Below the pieces are notes generated by a model. It was given only the letters and a program-made list of their open reading frames with translations, ran no database searches and was not told where the DNA came from. Below, in pieces: positions 25,512 through 34,801 of a DNA stretch of 64,000 bases; position 1 is the stretch's first letter; each line of letters begins with the position of its first letter. This DNA is from Gammaproteobacteria bacterium (GTDB taxonomy: Bacteria; Pseudomonadota; Gammaproteobacteria; Pseudomonadales; Azotimanducaceae), in NCBI GenBank assembly GCA_028821405.1, contig JAPPGK010000119.1, forward strand, positions 17,990 through 81,989, written 5' to 3'. The translations under genes and the position numbers were made by a program.

Positions 25512-26906
25512 ATGGACCGATTGAACTCCGTCATCGACTCGATCAACGCCTTCGCGTGGGGGCCGCCGATGCTCGGCATGCTCGGGGTGACGGGCGTCCT
25601 GCTGACCCTTGGCCTGGTGTTCATGCCCTGGCGCAAGATCGGCTACGGCTTCCGGCTCCTGTTCGACCGGTCCGATCCGGCGGGCTCAGGAGAGGTCAAA
25701 CCCTTCAACGCGTTGATGACGGCCCTCTCGGCCACGGTCGGCACCGGAAACATCGCAGGCGTCGCCACCGCCATCGCATTGGGCGGTCCGGGCGCGATCT
25801 TCTACATGTGGTTGATTGCGCTCTTCGGCATGGCCACGAAATACGCCGAGGCGGTGTGCGCGGTGGAGTACCGGGAGGTGGACAAGAACGGCAAACACGT
25901 CGGCGGGCCCATGTACTACCTGCGCAATGGGGTCGGACAGTTCGCCCCCGAACTCGGCAAGTGGCTGGGCCTTGCGTTCGCCGTGTTCGGCGCGGTGGCG
26001 GCGTTCGGGATCGGCAACGCCGTGCAGGTCAACTCCATGGCGGCAGCCCTGGGCAACAGCTTCTCGGTTCCCACCTGGGCAACCGGCATCGTCGTGGCGG
26101 CGCTGGTGGGCGTTGTCATCATCGGCGGCATTCGGCGGATCGGGGAGGTCGCGGGCAAGCTGGTGCCGGCGATGGTCGTGCTCTATGTCGGCGCGGCGCT
26201 GGTCATCATTCTCATCAACATCGTCGACGTGCCGGCGGCATTCGGATTGATCTTCACCCATGCCTTCACGCCCGCCGCAGCGACCGGCGGCTTCGCAGGC
26301 GCGGCGGTCGCCGCCGCAATCCGCTTCGGGGTCGCGCGGGGCGTGTTCTCCAACGAGTCGGGTCTCGGCTCGGCCGCCATCGCCCACGCGGCCGCCCAGA
26401 CCACCAGTCCGGTGCGGCAGGGAATCATCGCGATGCTCGGCACGTTCATCGATACCCTGGTCGTGTGCACGATGACGGCACTGGTGATCCTGACGTCCGG
26501 CGCCTGGACGATGACCGGCGCGGATGGCGGCGGTTTGACCGGCGCCGTGCTCACATCCACCGGCTTTGAGAGCACCATCATCGGCGGCCACTACATCGTC
26601 ACCATCGCGCTGGCCATCTTCGCGTTCACGACGATTCTCGGCTGGTCGTACTACGGCGAACGATGCTGGCAATACCTGTTCCACGAGAAGAGCCTGTGGA
26701 TCTACCGCGGCCTGTGGGTCGCCGCTGCGTTGGCATTCGCCAACGTCAAGGTCGACCTGGTGTGGAACCTTTCGGATACGCTGAACGGCCTGATGGCTAT
26801 TCCGAACCTCGTCGGGCTGCTGCTCCTCGCGCCCATGGTGTTCAAGGTGACGCGGGAGTACTTCGACTCCAAAGGATCCGGCTATATCCGCGACAAGCGG
26901 TCCTAA
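25512..26906 (+). CDS. Alanine/glycine:cation symporter (AGCS family)
   Basis: A 464-residue inner-membrane transporter with about eleven hydrophobic segments. Family marks are the VGTGNIAGVATAI segment near residue 78 and GGPGAIFYMW right after it, then the FSNESGLGSAAIAHAAA segment near residue 278, which together form the sodium and amino-acid site in AgcS. Substrate is probably alanine or glycine. ATG 25512 is preceded by AAGGAGA. It is divergent from bpt. Confidence 0.92.
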   Translation: MDRLNSVIDSINAFAWGPPMLGMLGVTGVLLTLGLVFMPWRKIGYGFRLLFDRSDPAGSGEVKPFNALMTALSATVGTGNIAGVATAIALGGPGAIFYMWLIALFGMATKYAEAVCAVEYREVDKNGKHVGGPMYYLRNGVGQFAPELGKWLGLAFAVFGAVAAFGIGNAVQVNSMAAALGNSFSVPTWATGIVVAALVGVVIIGGIRRIGEVAGKLVPAMVVLYVGAALVIILINIVDVPAAFGLIFTHAFTPAAATGGFAGAAVAAAIRFGVARGVFSNESGLGSAAIAHAAAQTTSPVRQGIIAMLGTFIDTLVVCTMTALVILTSGAWTMTGADGGGLTGAVLTSTGFESTIIGGHYIVTIALAIFAFTTILGWSYYGERCWQYLFHEKSLWIYRGLWVAAALAFANVKVDLVWNLSDTLNGLMAIPNLVGLLLLAPMVFKVTREYFDSKGSGYIRDKRS

Positions 26907-27074
26907 CGTGTACAAGCCCTAGTGCTTGATTCCTAAGCTGGTCGATCACGTCAACCTGGTCACCGGCCGCCTCGTCCGTCCCGCCCCGGCACCGCTTGCA
27001 GGCCCGCCGGCCTGACCCACGGCTATACTTGCCGGACGGCAACCCGAGTGACCACCACGAGGACGGGTGATCGA

Positions 27075-28349
27075 ATGGACTGGCGCGAGAAGCTGGCACG
27101 TTGGGCGAACGTCGGCGAACGGGGCGCGCCGGTGGCGTTCGCGGGCCGGGAGCGCGAGATCGACCTCGCGATCAGGCAGCTCGAGGCCTGGCAACCCGGA
27201 ACGATGCCAGGTCGGACGGTTGTCGCCCAGGGCGCACCGGGCGCGGGCAAGACTGCACTCTTAGGCGAGATCGCGCGTCGTCTGCCCGAACGGCTGCCCA
27301 ATGCCGAAGCCATATACATGCCGACCCCCTGGATCGACGACAACGTGCCGAACGTGCTTGAAGAACTCGCCGTGAAGATGGCGGGCGTTCCGGCGGACGC
27401 TCTACGCACGACCAAAGGCTCGGAGACGGCGGCCGGGGTCAAGGCCGTGGCCACGGCACGGCGCGCCGAATCCCGCTCGGTGTCGCCGCCGACACTGCAA
27501 ACCTGGCGCGCGTTCAGCCGGGAGTTTGAGCGGGTTGCCCCCCAGATGAACCCGACGCTGCTTCTGATCGACGAGATTCAGCGCATCGGCGAGGGGGAGG
27601 CGACTAGGGATCTGCTCTATAACCTGCACGACCAGACGACGTTCCCCGTGGTGCTAGTTTGCGGCGGCCTGTCCACCTCCGCCGCCCGACTCGGCGAGGC
27701 CGGCTTGTCGCGGCTCGACGAAGGCAGCATCCTGCGCATCGATGCGCTAACGGCTGGTGAGGCGCAGCGAAGCCTGGAAGAGTCGCTCGGCATCATGGCC
27801 GACGACGTGGTGGGTGGCATCGCCGGCCACCCGGATCGTTGGGCGCGTGCGCTTGCGCCGCCGACACAGGGTTGGCCGCAGCACGTTACCTGCCACTTCC
27901 GGGCGGCGGCCGAGGCGCTGTTAGCCTCAGATCGTCTGGCATTCGACGACGCCAACCTGCGCGACGCACTCGCCCGCGCGGAAGACAACATGCGGCACTA
28001 CTACGACCGCCGACTGGAGGCGTCGCGGACCCAGACGATGGTCGTCTACGCCGTACACGAGGCGATCAACGCCCGGACTACGCGACGGACGGATGCCATG
28101 GCCGTGGTGGACGCCGTGCGTCCGTTGCTCGGTCGCCACGACGCGGAGGACCACGACGCGACCTTCCGACGTGCGGGCGAATGCATCAACCAGATGCTCT
28201 ACGCCGGAGTGGTCGCCTATGCGACCAACGTAACGACATCGCCCTTGAGCATTCCCATCCCGTCCATGGCGGCGCATATCGCCGGGCTGCTGACGACGGA
28301 TCAGCGTGAAGCCGTTCGCCGCGCAATCGGCCCGGCCATCGCGCACTGA
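27075..28349 (+). CDS. Orphan AAA ATPase of unknown role
   Basis: A 424-residue protein with Walker A in QGAPGAGKTAL near residue 56, Walker B in LLLIDEIQRIG near 161, and a sensor-1-like VVLVCGGLSTSAA. The N-terminus begins with a charged helix and an AGREREI motif typical of STAND-like or ORC-like AAA proteins; the C-terminal 150 residues are helical and I do not recognise them. ATG 27075 has GAGGACG upstream; GTG 27048 is an in-frame alternative. It is between the symporter and the dehydratase genes, 14 bp from the latter. A role in defence or plasmid/phage replication is conceivable but nothing adjacent supports it. Confidence 0.7.
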   Translation: MDWREKLARWANVGERGAPVAFAGREREIDLAIRQLEAWQPGTMPGRTVVAQGAPGAGKTALLGEIARRLPERLPNAEAIYMPTPWIDDNVPNVLEELAVKMAGVPADALRTTKGSETAAGVKAVATARRAESRSVSPPTLQTWRAFSREFERVAPQMNPTLLLIDEIQRIGEGEATRDLLYNLHDQTTFPVVLVCGGLSTSAARLGEAGLSRLDEGSILRIDALTAGEAQRSLEESLGIMADDVVGGIAGHPDRWARALAPPTQGWPQHVTCHFRAAAEALLASDRLAFDDANLRDALARAEDNMRHYYDRRLEASRTQTMVVYAVHEAINARTTRRTDAMAVVDAVRPLLGRHDAEDHDATFRRAGECINQMLYAGVVAYATNVTTSPLSIPIPSMAAHIAGLLTTDQREAVRRAIGPAIAH

Positions 28350-28362
28350 TCGCCGTCCATCG

Positions 28363-29331
28363 ATGTTCGACCTCGCCGGTTTGGAAGACGCGCAACGCGT
28401 GGTCGCGCGCGCCATGCCGCCGACGCCCCAATACCGTTGGCCGGGCCTCTGCCGCCGCACCGGGTGCGAGGTCTGGGTGAAGCACGAGAACCATACGCCC
28501 ACCGGCGCGTTCAAGGTACGCGGCGGTCTGGTGCTCCTCGACGAACTCGCGCAAGCGGGCAAGCTGCCGCGAAGGATGGTCACCGCAACGCGGGGCAACC
28601 ACGGCCAGAGCGTGCCCTTCGCCGCCGTGCCACGGGGGGTGAAAGTCAGCGTGTTCGCGCCCAAGGGCAACAGCGTCGAGAAGAACGCCGCGATGGTTGG
28701 TTGGGGCGCTGAACTCATCGAGTTCGGCAGCGACTACGACGAGGCGCGTTTGGAGGCGGTTCGCTACGCGGAGTCCAAGGGAGCGGTGTACGTGCCACCG
28801 TTTCACCCAGCGCTGGTGCGCGGTGTCGCGACGTACGCGCTCGAGTTCTTCACGGCGGTGGCGAATCTCGACGTCGTGTACGTCCCCATCGGCATGGGGT
28901 CCGGCATCTGCGGGCTGATCGGGACCCGCGATCTCTTCGGATTGAAGACCGATATCGTCGGCGTGGTGGCGACGCAGGCACCCGCGATGGCGCGAAGTTT
29001 CGCGGCGGGACGGGTCGTCGAGACCAACGCGGCCGATACCTTCGCCGACGGTATGGCTTGCCGCATGCCCATGGACGAGGCACTCGACATCGTCCGGCGC
29101 GGCGCGGCGCGCGTCATCGAAGTCGACGAAGCGTCCATCGCCGAGGCCATGCGAGTCCTGTATCGCGAAACCCACAACGTCGCGGAGGGTGCGGGGGCGG
29201 CGGCTCTCGCGGGATTGATGCATGAACGGGGCGCCGTTCGGGGCAAGCGCACCGGCGTCGTCCTGTCCGGCGGCAACGTCGACACGAAGGTGTTTCGGGA
29301 GGTGTTGGACGGTCGGATTCCAAGACCCTGA
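28363..29331 (+). CDS. Threonine/serine dehydratase-family PLP enzyme
   Basis: A 322-residue fold type II PLP enzyme. The catalytic lysine is in PTGAFKVRGG near residue 50, the phosphate/asparagine loop in ATRGNHGQS near 81, the glycine loop in PIGMGSGICG near 180, and the C-terminal SGGNVD near 305. The family deaminates threonine or serine, or acts as a racemase/ectoine-type hydrolyase. No ACT regulatory domain follows, so it is the catabolic-type length. ATG 28363 follows the ATPase by 13 bp, suggesting co-transcription. It ends 15 bp before the -35 box of the nuoG promoter. Confidence 0.85.
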   Translation: MFDLAGLEDAQRVVARAMPPTPQYRWPGLCRRTGCEVWVKHENHTPTGAFKVRGGLVLLDELAQAGKLPRRMVTATRGNHGQSVPFAAVPRGVKVSVFAPKGNSVEKNAAMVGWGAELIEFGSDYDEARLEAVRYAESKGAVYVPPFHPALVRGVATYALEFFTAVANLDVVYVPIGMGSGICGLIGTRDLFGLKTDIVGVVATQAPAMARSFAAGRVVETNAADTFADGMACRMPMDEALDIVRRGAARVIEVDEASIAEAMRVLYRETHNVAEGAGAAALAGLMHERGAVRGKRTGVVLSGGNVDTKVFREVLDGRIPRP

Positions 29332-29345
29332 AACCGTCCCGATGC

Positions 29346-29374
29346 TTGCTCAACACGCCCTCGGTCTGTATTGT
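29346..29374 (+). promoter_or_regulatory. Promoter of nuoG-N
   Basis: TTGCTC (29346-29351) and TATTGT (29369-29374) have a 17-bp spacer. The string CGGTCTGTATTGTG at 29362-29375 equals that at nuoA. About 90 nt downstream, AGCCGGAATCTTGAGGAGGG (29449-29468) also resembles AGCCAGGGACTCGAGGAGGG ahead of nuoA (18512-18531), so the whole leader looks duplicated. Confidence 0.6.
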
Positions 29375-29471
29375 GGCGCGGTTTTCGCGCTCCGCCTCCT
29401 TGATGCCATTTCGCCGTGGAGGACGGGCAAGGTGCAAGGCAGCGGTTAGCCGGAATCTTGAGGAGGGGCTG

Positions 29472-29606
29472 GTGCCTGAATCGGAGTGGTGCGCGCCGCC
29501 CCGGACATCCCGTTTCTGCATGCTCGACCATCGTGCCTTCGTGCACGCGAGCGCAACCCGGACCGCCCGCGCGGTGACATTCGCGACGGCCGCGTTGGGG
29601 CAATAG
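29472..29606 (+). CDS. Possible 44-aa leader peptide upstream of nuoG
   Basis: GTG 29472 stands 5 bases after a strong AGGAGG and opens a frame that ends in TAG five bases before the nuoG start. The product (beginning VPESEWCAPPR, two cysteines) resembles nothing I know. It occupies the place nuoA holds behind its own copy of the same leader. It may be translated to couple ribosomes to nuoG, or be a by-product of the duplicated leader. Confidence 0.3.
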   Translation: MPESEWCAPPRTSRFCMLDHRAFVHASATRTARAVTFATAALGQ

Positions 29607-29610
29607 CGCC

Positions 29611-32361
29611 GTGGCCCGCGTCAACATAGACGGCAAGGACTACGACCTTCCCGACGGTCAGAACCTCCTCCACGCCTGCCTGTCCGAGCAACTCGATCTC
29701 CCCTATTTCTGCTGGCACCCGGCGATGGGTTCGGTGGGTTCCTGCCGTTTATGCGCCGTGCTTCAGTACCGGGACGAGGCGGACACCCGGGGCCGTCTGC
29801 AGATGGCCTGCATGATGACCGTCGAGGACGGCTTGCGGATCGGCATCGGCACGTCGGACGGCGAGGCGTCGCGCCCCGCCGCCTTCGCGGCGGACTTCCG
29901 CCGCCAGGTCATCGAATGGCTGATGGAGAACCATCCCCACGACTGCCCGGTGTGCGAGGAGGGCGGCGAATGCCACCTCCAGGACATGACCGTGATGACC
30001 GGCCACTCCATGCGCCGCTACGGCGGCATGAAGCGCACCTGGGAGAACCAGTACCTCGGGCCCTTTGTCGGCCACGAGATGAACCGCTGCATCACCTGCT
30101 ACCGCTGCGTGCGCTACTACCGGGACTACGCCGGCGGTACGGATCTCGATGCCTTCGGGTCCAAATCGCACATGTTCTTCGGTCGCGCCGAGGACGGCGT
30201 GCTGATGAGCGAATTCGCGGGCAACCTGGTGGAGGTCTGCCCCACCGGGGTGTTCACCGACAAGCCGTTCTCGAAGGTCTACACGCGAAAATGGGACCTT
30301 CAATCCGCGCCCTCGATATGCCCGCACTGCTCGGTGGGCTGCAACACCTTCCCGGCGGAGCGCTACGGCGTTCTGAAGCGCGTCCACAACCGCTACCACG
30401 GCGAGGTCAACGGCTACTTCCTGTGCGACCGCGGCCGCTACGGTTCGCACTTCGTCAACCACGACAAGCGTATTCGACACCCCGGCGTACGGGCAGAAGA
30501 CGGCGTGTTCGAGGCCCCGGGGCGCGATGCGGCGGTGACGGCGGTTGCCGAGCGGCTTCAGGACGCGGACGTCATCGGCATCGGCTCGCCGCGGGCGTCC
30601 ATGGGCGCGAACTTCGCACTCAAGCAACTCGTCGGCGCCGATCGCTTCTGCACCGGAATGGGGGACGACGAAGCGGCGACCATGGCCGCGATGCTCGACG
30701 CCTATCGCGGCGGCGGCTTCAAGATTCCGTCGCTCACCGACATCGAGAACGCCGACGCGGTGTTGATTCTCGGCGAGGACATATCGAACACGGCGGCGCG
30801 CATGGCCCTCGCCGTCCGCCAGGCGGCCCACGGGGTCGCCTTCGAAATGGCGAAGGCAGCGGACATCCCGGGCTGGCAGGATGCCGGCGTGCGGGGCCAC
30901 GCCCAGCATGCGAAAAGCCCGCTTTTCATCGCGTCCGTGGCGTCGACCCGTATCGACGACCTGGCCGCGGCAACCCGGCACGGCGACGCCATCGATCTCG
31001 CCCGCGCGGGATTCGGCATCGCCCACGCCATCGACGCGGATTTTCCGCCCGGCTCGCTCGATGCCTTCGTTACCGCTGCGGCCGAGGCGCTTTCCGCGGC
31101 TGATCGCCCGCTCGTCATCGCCGGCAGCGAAGCGCGGGAACCCGCCTTGGTGCAAGCGGCGACCAACATCGCCTTGGCGCTCGGCACCACGGGCAAGGAT
31201 GCGATGCTGGCGCTGACCGCCTCCGAATCGAACAGCTACGGCGCGGCGCTGCTCAGCGGCTCGCTGTCGTTGTCGGATGCCATTCGACGGATTGCCGACG
31301 GCGCGGTGGCGGTGATCGTGGAGAACGATCTGCATCGGCGCGTTCCCGCCGCCGGCCTCGATCTTGGTCGCGCCATCGTCCTCGACTACCTCGAAACGCC
31401 GACGGCCGATTCCGCCGCGGTGGTGCTGCCGGCTGCGACCTACGCCGAACAGACCGGCACCTTCGTCAACTACGAAACCCGTGCCCAGCGGTTCTACCAA
31501 GTGTTCGAGCCAACGGACGAGGTCGCGCCGTCGTGGCGCTGGATCTCGGCGATCGCGAGCGCCCTGGGCCGCAACGGCCTCGACTGGGACGACATGGACG
31601 CGCTCACGAAGGCCTGCGCCGCTGCCGGAGACGAGCTTGCGGGCCTCGCCGAGGTGGCTCCCGGCGCGGGGTTCCGCGTCGCCGCCGACAGCAAGATTCC
31701 GCGCCAGCCCCAGCGCTACAGCGGCCGGACGGCGATGCGCGCAAACGTCTCCGTACACGAACCCAAGACCACGGTGGATCACGAGACCCCGTTCTCCTAT
31801 TCGATGGAAGGGCTGAACACCGGCGATCAGCCGGGGGCGGTGCTGCCCTACGTCTGGTCGCCGGGTTGGAACTCGAACCAGTCGGTGTTCAAGTTCCAGC
31901 AGGAAGTCGCCGGCGCACTGGCCGGGGGCGACCCGGGCGCCCGGTTGATTGGGACGAGCGGAGACACCCGTCACGACCGATACGAGGACGTGCCCGCGCC
32001 GTCCAACGTCGACGTTTCGAACGGCACCTTCGTCGCAGCGCGCGCGAGCTACGTGTTCGGCGGCGACGAACTGTCCGCAGCCTCCGCACCCATCCTGGAA
32101 CGAACGCCGCCGCCCTATGTGCTACTCAACCCCGAGGACGCCCGGCGCCTTGGCGTATCCGACGGCAACGGCGTTGCCATCGCCGAACTCGGTGCCAGCT
32201 ACGAGGTACGCGTGGATGACAGCGTTGCATCCGGCATCGCCGGCGTGGCTCGGGGCCTGCCCGGTACCGGCGTACTTCCGGGGACGAGCGTGAGCCTGGC
32301 CGCAGACCCTGATTTCGTGCGCCGGCCTGGCGGCGATCCCAATCTCATCGCCAAAGGCTAG
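29611..32361 (+). CDS. nuoG: NADH-quinone oxidoreductase subunit G
   Basis: The 916-residue subunit that carries most of the iron-sulfur chain. The N-terminal 2Fe-2S ligands are in CWHP, GSCRLC and MACMM; the His-ligated cluster N5 in HPHDCPVCEEGGECHLQD; the next 4Fe-4S in RCITCYRCVRYYR plus CPTGVF; and a further cluster, N7-like, in CPHCSVGCN near residue 235. The remainder is the molybdopterin-oxidoreductase-like domain without a cofactor. GTG 29611 follows a small frame by 4 bases. It starts the second nuo block. Confidence 0.95.
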   Translation: MARVNIDGKDYDLPDGQNLLHACLSEQLDLPYFCWHPAMGSVGSCRLCAVLQYRDEADTRGRLQMACMMTVEDGLRIGIGTSDGEASRPAAFAADFRRQVIEWLMENHPHDCPVCEEGGECHLQDMTVMTGHSMRRYGGMKRTWENQYLGPFVGHEMNRCITCYRCVRYYRDYAGGTDLDAFGSKSHMFFGRAEDGVLMSEFAGNLVEVCPTGVFTDKPFSKVYTRKWDLQSAPSICPHCSVGCNTFPAERYGVLKRVHNRYHGEVNGYFLCDRGRYGSHFVNHDKRIRHPGVRAEDGVFEAPGRDAAVTAVAERLQDADVIGIGSPRASMGANFALKQLVGADRFCTGMGDDEAATMAAMLDAYRGGGFKIPSLTDIENADAVLILGEDISNTAARMALAVRQAAHGVAFEMAKAADIPGWQDAGVRGHAQHAKSPLFIASVASTRIDDLAAATRHGDAIDLARAGFGIAHAIDADFPPGSLDAFVTAAAEALSAADRPLVIAGSEAREPALVQAATNIALALGTTGKDAMLALTASESNSYGAALLSGSLSLSDAIRRIADGAVAVIVENDLHRRVPAAGLDLGRAIVLDYLETPTADSAAVVLPAATYAEQTGTFVNYETRAQRFYQVFEPTDEVAPSWRWISAIASALGRNGLDWDDMDALTKACAAAGDELAGLAEVAPGAGFRVAADSKIPRQPQRYSGRTAMRANVSVHEPKTTVDHETPFSYSMEGLNTGDQPGAVLPYVWSPGWNSNQSVFKFQQEVAGALAGGDPGARLIGTSGDTRHDRYEDVPAPSNVDVSNGTFVAARASYVFGGDELSAASAPILERTPPPYVLLNPEDARRLGVSDGNGVAIAELGASYEVRVDDSVASGIAGVARGLPGTGVLPGTSVSLAADPDFVRRPGGDPNLIAKG

Positions 32362-32469
32362 CGCAGGACCCCAGTCGGATGAGTCCGGGATGCCAATACG
32401 TCATCAATGATTGACTCAAGCGACGACATTTCAACGCGGACACAGAGAAACAGCGCTTAAGGACGACCC

Positions 32470-33441
32470 ATCTTCGGTTTCGAGATCAACTGGGGCTACG
32501 TGCTGATCCTGCCGCTGGCGGTGGGCACGCTGCTCGCCGTCATGTTCCTGCAGTGGTGGGAACGGCGCCTGCTCGGCTGGTGGCAGGACCGCCAGGGTCC
32601 GAACCGCGTCGGCTGGTTCGGGGTGCTGCAGGGCGTCGCGGACGGCATCAAGTTCATCACCAAGGACGACTGGCTTCCCCCGTTCGGCGACCGGGTGCTG
32701 TTTGTCCTCGCGCCGTTGATCGTCGCCGGTTCGATGCTCCTGGTCCTCGCGGTGATCCCCTTCGCCCCGGAGGTCTACGTCGCGGACCTGAACATTGCGC
32801 TCCTGTGGTTCCTCGCAATGTCGTCGCTGGCCGTCTACGGGGTCTTGCTCGGGGGTTTCGCCAGCAACAACAAGTACGCATTGCTCGGCAGCCTGCGGGC
32901 GGCGGCGCAGATGGTCACCTACGAGGTGTTCATGGGACTCTCGATCATGGGCGTGGTGATCCACGCCGGGTCGTTCAGCCTGGTGGACATCGTCGAGGCG
33001 CAGCAAGACCTCTGGTTCATCGTCCCGCAGTTCCTGGGTTTCGTGATCTTCTTCATCGCCGGCCTCGCCGAGTCCCACCGCCTGCCCTTCGACCTGCCGG
33101 AGGCCGAGCACGAGTTGACCGCCGGCTTCCACACCGAGTACTCGGGGATGAAGTTCGTGCTGTTGATGTGCGGCGAATACGTGGCCGTCATCGTCACGTC
33201 CTGCCTCCTGGTGCTGCTCTTCTTCGGTGGCTGGCTGGTGCCGGATTTCCTCGACTTCCTGCCGCCCATCGTCTGGTTCGGCGCCAAGGTGCTGGTGTTC
33301 ATCCATATCTTCGTGCTGCTCCGCGCGGCGATCCCCCGGCCCCGCTACGATCAGTTGATGAGCTTCGGCTGGAAGATCCTCCTGCCGCTCACGCTGGTGA
33401 ACCTCTTGGTCACCGGTTTCTTCGTGCTCTGGGAGTTCTAG
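32470..33441 (+). CDS. nuoH: NADH-quinone oxidoreductase subunit H (apparent ATC start)
   Basis: Membrane subunit (ND1 homologue) that lines the quinone channel, with eight hydrophobic helices. Signatures: [19 protein letters not shown] in the first loop, [20 protein letters not shown] near residue 195 and [13 protein letters not shown] near the C-terminus. An in-frame TAA lies at 32458-32460 and no ATG, GTG or TTG occurs before GTG 32500, which would cut the first helix. AAGGA at 32459-32463 points with 6-nt spacing to ATC 32470, giving [17 protein letters not shown]. I use that start. It follows nuoG by 108 bp and precedes nuoI by 2 bp. Confidence 0.85.
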   Translation: MFGFEINWGYVLILPLAVGTLLAVMFLQWWERRLLGWWQDRQGPNRVGWFGVLQGVADGIKFITKDDWLPPFGDRVLFVLAPLIVAGSMLLVLAVIPFAPEVYVADLNIALLWFLAMSSLAVYGVLLGGFASNNKYALLGSLRAAAQMVTYEVFMGLSIMGVVIHAGSFSLVDIVEAQQDLWFIVPQFLGFVIFFIAGLAESHRLPFDLPEAEHELTAGFHTEYSGMKFVLLMCGEYVAVIVTSCLLVLLFFGGWLVPDFLDFLPPIVWFGAKVLVFIHIFVLLRAAIPRPRYDQLMSFGWKILLPLTLVNLLVTGFFVLWEF

Positions 33442-33443
33442 CG

Positions 33444-33962
33444 ATGATCAGCCAACTCAGGACGCTCTGGACTGTCTTCAAACACACGTTCATGCGCAAC
33501 GAGACTGTGCAGTACCCGGAGGAGATGCCCTACCAGGCACCCCGCTACCGGGGCCGGATCGTGCTGACCCGGGATCCCGATGGCGAAGAACGCTGCGTCG
33601 CCTGCAACCTCTGCGCGGTGGCCTGCCCCGTCGACTGCATCGCCCTGCAGAAGACCGAACGCGAAGCGGACGGGCGCTGGTACCCGGAGTTCTTCCGCAT
33701 CAACTTCTCGCGCTGCATCATGTGCGGGATGTGCGAGGAGGCGTGCCCGACCTACGCCATCCAGCTGACCCCCGACTTCGAACTGTGCGAGTTCGACCGC
33801 GCGAGCCTGGTCTACGAGAAGGAGCATCTGCTCATCGACGGGGTCGGCAAGTACCCCGACTACAGTTTCTGGCAAGTGGCGGGCAAGACCATCCACGGCA
33901 AGGACAAGGGCGAGGCGCAGCGGGAAGCGAAGCCCACCGACGTTCGGAGCCTGTTGCCTTGA
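33444..33962 (+). CDS. nuoI: NADH-quinone oxidoreductase subunit I
   Basis: Peripheral subunit with clusters N6a and N6b between NuoG and NuoB. The two ferredoxin motifs read [16 protein letters not shown] near residue 53 and [16 protein letters not shown] near 92. The 172-residue length is normal. Its TGA overlaps the TTG start of nuoJ (TTGA). Confidence 0.96.
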   Translation: MISQLRTLWTVFKHTFMRNETVQYPEEMPYQAPRYRGRIVLTRDPDGEERCVACNLCAVACPVDCIALQKTEREADGRWYPEFFRINFSRCIMCGMCEEACPTYAIQLTPDFELCEFDRASLVYEKEHLLIDGVGKYPDYSFWQVAGKTIHGKDKGEAQREAKPTDVRSLLP

Positions 33963-34480
33963 CCCTGGATCTCGCCCTGTTCTGGATTCCGGCGTTGGTG
34001 GCGCTGGCATCCACCTTGCTCGTGATCACGCGCAAGAACGCCGCCCACGCGCTGATCTACCTGGTCGTCTCGCTGCTCTCCGTTGCCGTGATCTTCTTCG
34101 TCCTCGGCGCGCCGTTCGCGGCGGCGCTGGAGGTCGTCATTTACGCCGGCGCCATCGTCGTGCTGTTCCTGTTCGTGGTGATGATGCTGAACCTCGGCAA
34201 CACCTCCGTGATGCGCGAGAGCCGCTGGCTGCGGCCGGGCATGTGGGTCGCCCCGGCGATCCTCGTCTCGGTCCTCCTCATCACGATGGTCTACGTGATT
34301 GTCGGATTGCCCGATGCGAACGTCACCAAGGGCGAGATGGTGGGGCCGAAGGCCGTCGGCAACGAGCTGTTCCGGCCGTATCTCCTGGCCGTCGAGCTGG
34401 CCGGGTTTCTGCTGCTCGCCGCCCTGATCGGCGCCTATCACCTCGGCCGCCGCTACCTCGAACAGCGCCGGGAACCGTGA
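33959..34480 (+). CDS. nuoJ: NADH-quinone oxidoreductase subunit J
   Basis: Membrane subunit ND6 homologue, 173 residues, five helices, with the conserved [20 protein letters not shown] segment in helix 3, whose pi-bulge takes part in coupling. The start is TTG 33959, overlapping the nuoI stop by 4 nt; it yields [13 protein letters not shown], the normal N-terminus. Two bases separate it from nuoK. Confidence 0.94.
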   Translation: MTLDLALFWIPALVALASTLLVITRKNAAHALIYLVVSLLSVAVIFFVLGAPFAAALEVVIYAGAIVVLFLFVVMMLNLGNTSVMRESRWLRPGMWVAPAILVSVLLITMVYVIVGLPDANVTKGEMVGPKAVGNELFRPYLLAVELAGFLLLAALIGAYHLGRRYLEQRREP

Positions 34481-34482
34481 CG

Positions 34483-34794
34483 ATGGCCATCGAAGTCCCG
34501 GTCGAACACGTCCTCCTGGTGGCCGCCGCGCTGTTCCTGCTCGGCCTCTTAGGCGTGCTCGTGCGCCGCAACATCATCTTCCTCTTGATGTCGCTGGAAG
34601 TGATGATGAACTCCGCCGGCCTTGCGTTCATCGCGGCGGGCGCCAAGTGGGGTGCGCCCGACGGGCAGATCATGTTCATGCTGATTCTCGCGCTCGCAGC
34701 GGCCGAAGTGGCCGTGGCGCTCGGCCTCGTCCTGCAAATCTCGCGTCGGTTCGACACCTTGGATGTCGACGCCGCCAGCGAACTGAACGGCTGA
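34483..34794 (+). CDS. nuoK: NADH-quinone oxidoreductase subunit K
   Basis: ND4L homologue of 103 residues with three helices; the two buried glutamates important for proton transfer are in [15 protein letters not shown] and [14 protein letters not shown] 34483 is 2 bp after nuoJ. Confidence 0.95.
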   Translation: MAIEVPVEHVLLVAAALFLLGLLGVLVRRNIIFLLMSLEVMMNSAGLAFIAAGAKWGAPDGQIMFMLILALAAAEVAVALGLVLQISRRFDTLDVDAASELNG

Positions 34795-34801
34795 GCTAAG
34801 C

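Noticed and set aside
29749-31974. A 741-codon antisense frame within nuoG
   Set aside because: Residue make-up (rich in His, Arg, Val, Gly) is that of an antisense shadow, and nuoG on the other strand is unambiguous.
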